A stretch of DNA of 6,623 nucleotides, taken from contig JAQVNT010000088.1 in the NCBI GenBank assembly GCA_028702975.1, positions 1-6,623 on the forward strand, written 5' to 3'. Origin of the DNA: Candidatus Delongbacteria bacterium (GTDB lineage Bacteria; UBA4055). Positions 1 through 5,546 of this stretch are shown piece by piece. Numbering within the stretch: position 1 is the first letter of the stretch; every line of letters starts with the position of its first letter. The position numbers were made by a program, and so were the translations under genes. Under the pieces are notes generated by a model that saw only the letters and a program-made list of their open reading frames with translations, searched no databases and had not been told where the DNA came from.

Positions 1-1482
1 TTCATCGACAGGACCGGCAGCCACGGACTGAATGTATATATAAGGTCGCTGATCTTCGTTCTGTGTAAAGCTGTGAACGATCTTTTCCCTAAATCGAGGC
101 TTTATGTACTTCACACGATCTCAAAAGGTTATTACTGTGAGCTTGTGGATCATGACGGGAACAATCTTCTCGATGCTCAGATAATATTCGACCTGAAAGC
201 CAGAATGAAGCAGGTTATAGAAGAGAACTATCCTTTTGAAAGGCACAAGCTGAAAACCGAGGACGCGATCAGTCAGTTCATTGCTCAGGGACTTGACGAT
301 AAGGAACTCATACTCAGGCAGAGAAAAAGAATCTATACTTCGGTTTACAAATTCGACGGGATAATTAATTATCTCTACGGGTATCTCGCGCCGTCAACCG
401 GAAGCCTGACTGTTTTCGATCTGGTCAAGTATTACGACGGGATGCTCCTTCAGATACCGTCCGCATCAGAACCCGATAAGATCGTGGATCAGACGCCTCA
501 GAATAAACTGTTCGAGATCATTACCGAGCACAGCAGGTGGGTCAAATTACTTGAGGCCAATAATGTCGGTAAGCTCAATCAGCACATTCTGGACAAAAAA
601 GCGGGTAACCTGATAAAGATCGCGGAAGCTTTACACGAAAAAAAAGTCGCATATATCGCAGATATGATCTCAGAAAGAAAAGATCTGAAGCTCATTCTTA
701 TTTCAGGACCTTCTTCCTCAGGGAAAACCACTTTTTCAAAAAGACTCAGCATTCAGCTTCAGGTATCTGGACTTAAGCCTCAGATAATCTCTCTGGACGA
801 CTATTTTGTTGACAGGGAACATACACCAAAGGACGAGAGCGGCGAATACGATTTCGAGGCTATCGAAGCCATCGATATAAAACTTTTCAACGAGCATCTC
901 TTAAAGCTTTTCGCGGGTGAGGAGGTCGAAATACCGAGATTCGATTTCCAGACAGGTAAAAGAATGCCCGGACCTGTGATGAAGTGCGGTGAGAACAATA
1001 TTCTTGTAGTGGAAGGTATTCATGCGCTGAACCCGAAACTTACTCCGCTTATCCCTCTTGACCAGAAATATAGGATATATGTGTCCGCGCTCACTCAGAT
1101 ATCTATCGACAGGCACAACAGGATCCCGACGACCGACAACAGGCTCATACGCCGGATAGTCAGAGATTATAATTACCGCGGTCACACTGCTCTCGCCACG
1201 CTCAAAAGGTGGCCGAGCGTACGCGCGGGTGAAGAAAAAAATATTTTCCCGTATCAGGAGAATGCTGACATCATGTTCAATTCCGCACTTCTCTACGAGT
1301 TCTCCGTGCTCAAGCAGTATGCCGAGCCTATTATCAAGGAAGTTCCAGAGAACGAAAAAGAATACTCTGAAGCTATGAGACTTCTGAAGTTTCTATCCTT
1401 CTTTTTACCATTAGGGAATGAGGATATACCGAATACTTCGATCATAAAGGAATTCATAGGCGGGAGCAGTTTTGAGTATTGA
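1..1482 (+). CDS. Uridine-kinase-family nucleoside kinase with ThrRS-like N-terminal region (5' end missing)
   Basis: Probable ATP-dependent cytosolic kinase that phosphorylates a nucleoside such as uridine. The frame is open from base 1, and the residues before the GTG at 73 (FIDRTGSHGLNVYIRSLIF...) continue the family pattern, so the gene starts outside the window and that GTG is internal. 493 residues are visible. Residues 1 to about 230 resemble the threonyl-tRNA-synthetase-like accessory part found in this family. The kinase domain follows: P-loop GPSSSGKT at 236-243, substrate-side SLDDYF at 264-269, Walker B-like ILVVEGIHALN at 334-344, and the arginine-rich DNRLIRRIVRDYNYRG lid segment at 379-394. 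Full-length relatives are, from memory, about 550 residues, so perhaps 50-60 are missing. The stop is TGA. No convincing GC-rich terminator follows. The family is secure; the exact nucleoside substrate is not, because these proteins are poorly characterised and could act on several nucleosides. Confidence 0.9.
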   Translation, partial: FIDRTGSHGLNVYIRSLIFVLCKAVNDLFPKSRLYVLHTISKGYYCELVDHDGNNLLDAQIIFDLKARMKQVIEENYPFERHKLKTEDAISQFIAQGLDDKELILRQRKRIYTSVYKFDGIINYLYGYLAPSTGSLTVFDLVKYYDGMLLQIPSASEPDKIVDQTPQNKLFEIITEHSRWVKLLEANNVGKLNQHILDKKAGNLIKIAEALHEKKVAYIADMISERKDLKLILISGPSSSGKTTFSKRLSIQLQVSGLKPQIISLDDYFVDREHTPKDESGEYDFEAIEAIDIKLFNEHLLKLFAGEEVEIPRFDFQTGKRMPGPVMKCGENNILVVEGIHALNPKLTPLIPLDQKYRIYVSALTQISIDRHNRIPTTDNRLIRRIVRDYNYRGHTALATLKRWPSVRAGEEKNIFPYQENADIMFNSALLYEFSVLKQYAEPIIKEVPENEKEYSEAMRLLKFLSFFLPLGNEDIPNTSIIKEFIGGSSFEY

Positions 1483-1521
1483 TTCTAGTCGTGAGATGTC
1501 TGTTTTAATGAGCGAATTGTT

Positions 1522-1539
1522 AAATATAGTGATATATTT
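1522..1539. repeat. 7-bp AT-only inverted repeat with 4-base loop
   Basis: AAATATA (1522-1528) and TATATTT (1533-1539) are perfect reverse complements separated by GTGA, and two more T follow the right arm. As RNA this would be a weak A/U-only hairpin with a short U tract after the nucleoside kinase gene. As DNA it is a dyad ending five bases before a candidate -35 box, where an operator could sit. Both readings are inference. In AT-rich DNA such a repeat can arise by chance. Confidence 0.35.
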
Positions 1540-1544
1540 TTGTG

Positions 1545-1573
1545 TTGACTTAGCACTAAATCAGAAGTAAATT
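1545..1573 (+). promoter_or_regulatory. Candidate sigma70-like promoter of the DUF1538-PII operon
   Basis: TTGACT (1545-1550, five of six matches to TTGACA) lies 17 bases before TAAATT (1568-1573, four of six matches to TATAAT). Transcription would then begin near 1580. That would make an ATG at 1581 essentially leaderless but give the ATG at 1620 a leader of about 40 bases with a Shine-Dalgarno site. The 98-base gap after the preceding gene and the change of function support a separate transcription unit. The -10 is weak, so this is a candidate only. Confidence 0.4.
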
Positions 1574-1580
1574 AAGAGAC

Positions 1581-3665
1581 ATGTACAACAAAGCTAAATT
1601 CAATACCGGCAGGATTCGAATGCCTTTGAGAACAACCCTAATAATGGCTTGGAACTACGCTGTCCTGAGGATAGGTGAGCAGATAAAGTCTCTCGCATTT
1701 ATTATTCTGTATCTGACAGGTTTTCAGATAATAGTATTGGGATCTCCGCCGACAAACTCTTTGAAAATAGCGTTCGGAGTAAGCCTTGTTATATTTGGTC
1801 TTGCTTTTTTTCTTGAAGGTATTTTTCTGGGTCTGATGCCTCTGGGTGAGAAAGTTGGGCTATATCTGCCGCAGAGGACGGGAATCATAGTTATTGTTTT
1901 ATTCGGTCTTTTTATGGGCTTAGGAGCGACTTTTGCCGAGCCTGCTATTGCATCTTTGAGGTTCGCGGGGTCAGGGGTAGTGCCGTGGAGCGCTCCACTT
2001 CTCTACCGCATTCTTGAGAACGAACCGCAGATGCTGATAGTTTCGATCGGCGCCGGAGTTGGAGTGGCAGTCGCCTGCGGTATGATCCGTTTTTATTACG
2101 GTATTTCAATTAAACCGTTCATTTTCACAATCATACCCGTTCTATTGGCTGCTACAGTTTATTGTTCACTCGACAAAAATCTGGTAAAAATACTTGGCCT
2201 GGCCTGGGATTCCGGAGCCGTTACGACAGGAGCTGTAACTGTACCTCTCGTTCTTGCTCTCGGGATCGGAGTATCGAAAGCTATGGGAAAATCGGAAGGC
2301 GCTTCGGGTGGTTTCGGTGTTGTAATGCTCGCTTCAGCGTTTCCTGTACTCGGAGTACTTATACTCGGTATAGTATTAAACTCAACAACGCCGTATCCAG
2401 TCACAGAAACCGAATTTTTTTCTGCAGCGCACAGAGAAAAAGCACTTTCGCTCGCAGGAACGGAAGAAGCTCTTTTGAGACTTGCGTACACAAGAGGTAC
2501 AAATAAAGGCAGGGAATCATACTTCGGAGATGAAAATGAGTACAGAAGATCTCTTCTTACTTTGTCAGAACCACAACAAAAAGAAAAACTCATAGGAAGC
2601 ATGACTCTTAATGAATGGCTGATAAACAAAGCCTCTCCTGTTGAAAGGGATATTGCACCTGCAGATTATATCCGCAACGGCAGAAGCGGAAAATCGGGGC
2701 TGTCCGGAATGAAGAATATTTTCAAATCGGAATCGAAGATAGCTTTTTTTGCCGTCCTTCCTTTGACGCTTCTCCTTCTCATAGTTCTCCTTCTTTTTCT
2801 AAGGGTAAGGCCGAAGTATTTCGATGAAGTTGTATTAGGAATTATCTTCGCACTTATTGGAATGACACTTCTTACAAGCGGGATAAGAACGGGTCTGGCA
2901 CCGCTGGGGGATGAGGTCGGCAGGTCTCTGCCGCGCGTTTTCAAAAGTATTGCCAGAGAAGAAGGCAGGGTTCTTATCGAGCCGTTCGATGAGAAGCAGG
3001 TAATTACGGTTTTTTCAATAGATGGAGATCAGGACAGATTCTTTTATCTTAAAGACGGTAGAGGAAATCCGGTTCATGTGCCGTTTATTGAAGCGAATTA
3101 CGATAAGGAGAAGGGCAGATACGAGCATATAGTGAAAAAACCGCCTTTGTTCGGACCGGAACTGACTCTTCTCGGCATAGCTCTAGTCCTCCTTTTCGCT
3201 TTCGGCCTCGGTTACGGATCAACGCTGGCTGAGCCGTCACTGACCGCCCTCGGCAGTACTGTTGAGGAGCTGACTGTCGGTGCTGTAAGGAAAAAAGGAG
3301 TGATTCAGTCCGTTTCTGTTGGCGTTGGAGCAGGACTGGTCGTTGGAGTTATATGGCTGATGTACGACTTACCAACTCTGTGGATGATACTTCCTCCTTA
3401 CCTGTTGGTTCTTGCCCTTACATACTGGAGCGACGAGGATTTCTCCGGCATAGCCTGGGATTGCGGAGGGGTCACGACAGGAAGTGTTACAGTTCCGCTT
3501 GTTCTTGCAATGGGACTCAGTATCGGAGGTGAACTTCACATAGCCGACGGTTTCGGTATTCTGGCGATGGCTTCGGTGTACCCGATAATAACTGTACTTC
3601 TTTACGGACTTTCAGTCAAATCGCATCAGCGCAGAAGTATTATGAAGATATCCGGGGAGGTTTAG
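1581..3665 (+). CDS. Tandem DUF1538 membrane protein, probable fused UmpAB-like cation/proton antiporter
   Basis: Integral inner-membrane protein of 694 residues with two copies of the DUF1538 domain. Matching motifs are: MPLGEKVGLYLP (86-97) with APLGDEVGRSLP (440-451); GATFAEP (115-121) with GSTLAEP (546-552); AWDSGAVTTGAVTVPLVLA (208-226) with AWDCGGVTTGSVTVPLVLA (625-643); and GGFGVVMLASAFP (243-255) with DGFGILAMASVYP (656-668). Each repeat has about seven hydrophobic segments. As I recall the literature, paired DUF1538 proteins UmpA and UmpB from Halomonas work together as a Na+(Li+,K+)/H+ antiporter; transport here is inferred from that. Two hydrophilic stretches stand out: 270-383 between the repeats and about 452-525 inside repeat 2, making the protein longer than the roughly 500 residues I would expect for a plain fusion. 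The start is uncertain: ATG 1581 has no well-spaced ribosome site, whereas ATG 1620 (residue 14) has AGGA five bases upstream. The next gene follows after two bases, so the two are surely cotranscribed. Confidence 0.88.
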   Translation: MYNKAKFNTGRIRMPLRTTLIMAWNYAVLRIGEQIKSLAFIILYLTGFQIIVLGSPPTNSLKIAFGVSLVIFGLAFFLEGIFLGLMPLGEKVGLYLPQRTGIIVIVLFGLFMGLGATFAEPAIASLRFAGSGVVPWSAPLLYRILENEPQMLIVSIGAGVGVAVACGMIRFYYGISIKPFIFTIIPVLLAATVYCSLDKNLVKILGLAWDSGAVTTGAVTVPLVLALGIGVSKAMGKSEGASGGFGVVMLASAFPVLGVLILGIVLNSTTPYPVTETEFFSAAHREKALSLAGTEEALLRLAYTRGTNKGRESYFGDENEYRRSLLTLSEPQQKEKLIGSMTLNEWLINKASPVERDIAPADYIRNGRSGKSGLSGMKNIFKSESKIAFFAVLPLTLLLLIVLLLFLRVRPKYFDEVVLGIIFALIGMTLLTSGIRTGLAPLGDEVGRSLPRVFKSIAREEGRVLIEPFDEKQVITVFSIDGDQDRFFYLKDGRGNPVHVPFIEANYDKEKGRYEHIVKKPPLFGPELTLLGIALVLLFAFGLGYGSTLAEPSLTALGSTVEELTVGAVRKKGVIQSVSVGVGAGLVVGVIWLMYDLPTLWMILPPYLLVLALTYWSDEDFSGIAWDCGGVTTGSVTVPLVLAMGLSIGGELHIADGFGILAMASVYPIITVLLYGLSVKSHQRRSIMKISGEV
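1611..1614 (+). promoter_or_regulatory. Shine-Dalgarno site favouring the internal start at 1620
   Basis: AGGA lies five bases before the ATG at 1620-1622, which is in frame with the upstream ATG at 1581. The upstream ATG has only AAGAG two bases away, too close for normal pairing. If the candidate promoter is right, its transcript would begin just before 1581. Together these favour a 681-residue product starting MPLRTTLIMAW, although annotation software may choose 1581. Confidence 0.4.
3656..3660 (+). promoter_or_regulatory. Strong Shine-Dalgarno site of the triple PII-like gene
   Basis: GGAGG ends seven bases before the ATG at 3668 and lies inside the last codons of the DUF1538 gene, whose TAG stop is at 3663-3665. 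The arrangement implies translational coupling, with ribosomes finishing the transporter next to the start of its presumed regulator. Confidence 0.8.
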
Positions 3666-3667
3666 AA

Positions 3668-4798
3668 ATGGATAAAAATCAGCTCCGGGAATTCGAGAGT
3701 TCGCGCATTACCTGTGTGATCCACTCGAAACTTAGCGGACTTGTAACCGAAAAGCTTTTTTCTTCCGGTGTTGAAAGTATATTCATCGAAAGCGCGAGGT
3801 GTGCCAGGCAGAGAATACTGCCCAGAATATTCTCTTTTCCTGGGAAAAAAATAGAGATCAACGATTCGCCTGCCGAGGTACTCAGCGTAAGCGTGCCAAA
3901 AGAAAACAGACAGTCTATTCTGAATCTGATAATTAAATCGGCGGAGCTTAAGACACCGGGAAGAGGATCTGTTTATGCTCAGGATATCAAAGAAGTCAGT
4001 ACGAACGAGCTCCAAAATTTGACAGCACCTGAAGGTGAAGATGTTACTATATTAAAAGATCTTTCCTTTATTAATGCAATACTGTCAAAAAAAGGGGATG
4101 GGGAAAAACTTGCGGCGCTTTCGCTAAAACTCGGAGCGGGAGTACCCGTTCTAACAATAGGCATGGGAACAAGTATTCGAGACAGGCTCGGACTGATACG
4201 TATAACGATACCGCCCGAAAAGGAGTTAATCGGCCTCGTCGTAGCCTCACACGACGCCCCAATACTCGAAAGACTTCTGATAGACGAAGGTCATATTGAC
4301 AGACCGGGTGGAGGGTTCATATACAGAACTCCTGTTTACGGCGGTGTTCTTGATCCGATGATAAGAATAGGAAGACAGGTGAAAGCAGCAAGCATGGAAC
4401 AGATCATAGCGGCACTTGATGATTTGAAGAAAGGCACATCATGGAGAAAGAGGTTCGAAGGAGAAGCGTACCGATTGGAAAGCAATTTATCTTCAACCCC
4501 AGTTTTCTCCGAAATATCATTCATTTGTCCAGGTGACAGTTCCGATCCTATACTCAAAGCCGTAACTGAAGAGGGAGCCTCGGGAGTTACAATCTCATAC
4601 CTCAGATGCCTTACCGGCGAAACGAAAGACACAGTGAGCCCTGCAAGAGTAAGAGGTGTACTTTGTGTGCCTCAAGTAATGGAATCCGGTATGACGGAAA
4701 TAATTACTGATACAGCCTTAAAATTAGATATACCAATTACAGTGCAGAAAATTCCCGCCTTCGGTGTATTCTCTCACAAAAGATACATTAAGCCTTAA
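3668..4798 (+). CDS. Protein with three tandem PII-like domains, probable regulator of the adjacent DUF1538 transporter
   Basis: Soluble 376-residue protein with no signal peptide or membrane segment. I recognise three PII-type folds by the strand-helix-strand, T-loop, strand-helix-strand order. Domain 1 (about 13-112) has RITCVIHS, a helix, ESIFIESARC, a basic loop at 43-67, VLSVSVPKEN, a second helix, then PGRGSVYAQDIKEV. Domain 2 (about 129-231) has LSFINAIL, a helix, VLTIGMGT, a loop with RDR, ELIGLVVASH, a helix, then DRPGGGFIYRTPV. Domain 3 (about 281-373) has EISFICPG, a helix, VTISYLRCL, a short loop, RVRGVLCVPQ, a helix, then PITVQKIPAFGVF. The PGxG of domains 1 and 2 sits where canonical PII has its nucleotide-binding B-loop; domain 3 lacks it. 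The uridylylated tyrosine of enterobacterial GlnB is not evident. A helical linker (235-280) precedes domain 3. PII proteins are normally trimers of about 112-residue chains, so one chain could form a pseudo-trimer. Coupling to the DUF1538 gene suggests that it gates the transporter. Domain 2 is the most convincing PII match, domain 3 the least. Confidence 0.75.
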   Translation: MDKNQLREFESSRITCVIHSKLSGLVTEKLFSSGVESIFIESARCARQRILPRIFSFPGKKIEINDSPAEVLSVSVPKENRQSILNLIIKSAELKTPGRGSVYAQDIKEVSTNELQNLTAPEGEDVTILKDLSFINAILSKKGDGEKLAALSLKLGAGVPVLTIGMGTSIRDRLGLIRITIPPEKELIGLVVASHDAPILERLLIDEGHIDRPGGGFIYRTPVYGGVLDPMIRIGRQVKAASMEQIIAALDDLKKGTSWRKRFEGEAYRLESNLSSTPVFSEISFICPGDSSDPILKAVTEEGASGVTISYLRCLTGETKDTVSPARVRGVLCVPQVMESGMTEIITDTALKLDIPITVQKIPAFGVFSHKRYIKP

Positions 4799-4828
4799 CA
4801 CTTACAGTTTGGCAGAATAGGAATTCTT

Positions 4829-5458
4829 TTATCTTTTCAGCCAGTCATTAAGATCTTCCCTTTTAGCGTTCACGACGAGCTCTTTTAGGGGTATCCGGTT
4901 CACGAAATATTTGAAAACATGCGAATACTTTTCGTAACTTCCGCGCTCAGAATTTTCGACTATGCTCCATATCTCGTCTTCGGTCAATTTCAATTTTGAC
5001 TGCGTGAACTGATCTGCCGCAAATATCGCGAATCCTTCAAAAAACCAGACCGGTCCCATAGCCTCTTCGTCTCCATTCAAAATGCGGACATGAAGCCTGT
5101 GGCAGATCTCATGCGTCAGCAGTTTGACATAGCTGTCAGGTTCAATTCCCTGTGGATATACTTTCGCATAATATTCAGGGGAGACTGCTATGAGATTTCT
5201 CTCTTCCAGTGCGCCACAGTAGCTATCAGGGAGCACCATTCCGGGATCCATTTCACAAAGCCCCAGAAGAGTTCTGTCGAAATTTTTCTTGATATCAAAG
5301 ATCATAACTTTGTCGAAAAAGCTTTCCTGTACATGTGAAGACCAGCCGTATTTAGCCGCAAAAGCACGGACATTCTCAAGTGCTTTGGCAATATTGCCTT
5401 CAAATTCAGTCCTGCACGGTTCAAGAGAAGGGGGGAGAATCAGGGTGTAATTATTCAT
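4829..5458 (-). CDS. Small cytoplasmic gluzincin-type metalloprotease-like protein
   Basis: 209 residues with no signal peptide or membrane helix. THEICHRLH holds an HExxH zinc site (H116, E117, H120), and WFFEGFAIF supplies a likely third ligand, E141, 21 residues after H120. HExxH plus W(x2)EGFA is the gluzincin arrangement seen in the broad peptidase-MA group, so zinc-dependent peptide hydrolysis in the cytosol is the likely chemistry. I do not recognise a named family or a substrate. The N-terminal 100 residues show no known motif, and the tail is charged and probably helical. The ATG is preceded by AAAGGA (5465-5470 on the plus-strand numbering) at a six-base spacing, which supports this start. 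The gene stands alone: a terminator separates it from rsgA upstream, and it converges with the PII-like gene across 30 bases. A non-catalytic role is possible, but every residue needed for catalysis is present. Confidence 0.75.
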   Translation of the reverse strand: MNNYTLILPPSLEPCRTEFEGNIAKALENVRAFAAKYGWSSHVQESFFDKVMIFDIKKNFDRTLLGLCEMDPGMVLPDSYCGALEERNLIAVSPEYYAKVYPQGIEPDSYVKLLTHEICHRLHVRILNGDEEAMGPVWFFEGFAIFAADQFTQSKLKLTEDEIWSIVENSERGSYEKYSHVFKYFVNRIPLKELVVNAKREDLNDWLKR

Positions 5459-5511
5459 GTAATATCCTTTTTTAATGAAAGATAAAGGTTGTTATGATAA
5501 AACGAAAATAT

Positions 5512-5517
5512 ATTATA
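5512..5517 (-). promoter_or_regulatory. Possible -10 element of the metalloprotease-like gene
   Basis: On the minus strand TATAAT occurs at 5517-5512, about 54 bases before the start codon, in a very AT-rich stretch directly after the rsgA terminator. A separate promoter is expected because the terminator intervenes. No good -35 box lies 17 bases upstream, where the terminator stem sits. The call rests on position and one hexamer. Confidence 0.25.
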
Positions 5518-5542
5518 AAAAAAACCGGGCTTCTAACCCGGT
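5517..5542 (-). terminator. Rho-independent terminator of rsgA
   Basis: Read on the minus strand, ACCGGG and CCCGGT (5542-5537 and 5529-5524) form a perfect six-pair GC-rich stem around a seven-base loop (TTAGAAG), followed by seven T (5523-5517). It begins four bases after the rsgA stop codon at 5547-5549. This is a textbook intrinsic terminator and marks the 3' end of the rsgA message. Confidence 0.9.
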
Positions 5543-5546
5543 ATTT

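Noticed and set aside
73..75. GTG as the start of the nucleoside kinase
   Set aside because: The frame is open to base 1, and the upstream residues match the family's N-terminal region, so the gene simply runs in from outside.
1550..1559. TTAGCACTAA resembling half of a CIRCE (HrcA) operator
   Set aside because: The second half, GAGTGCTAA after nine bases, is absent (TAAATTAAG is found there), and no heat-shock gene is nearby.
2159..2629. 156-codon open frame on the minus strand
   Set aside because: It lies opposite the DUF1538 coding region. Its serine- and proline-rich composition is what antisense of small hydrophobic codons gives, and it has no recognisable motif.
3662..4015. 117-codon minus-strand frame opposite the start of the PII-like gene
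   Set aside because: It overlaps a gene with a strong Shine-Dalgarno site and clear fold motifs, and its own translation shows no family pattern.
4814..4830. Weak hairpin AGAAT-AGGA-ATTCT followed by TTT after the PII-like gene
   Set aside because: A five-pair, mostly A/T stem is too unstable to call a terminator, although the convergent genes would need one in this 30-base gap.
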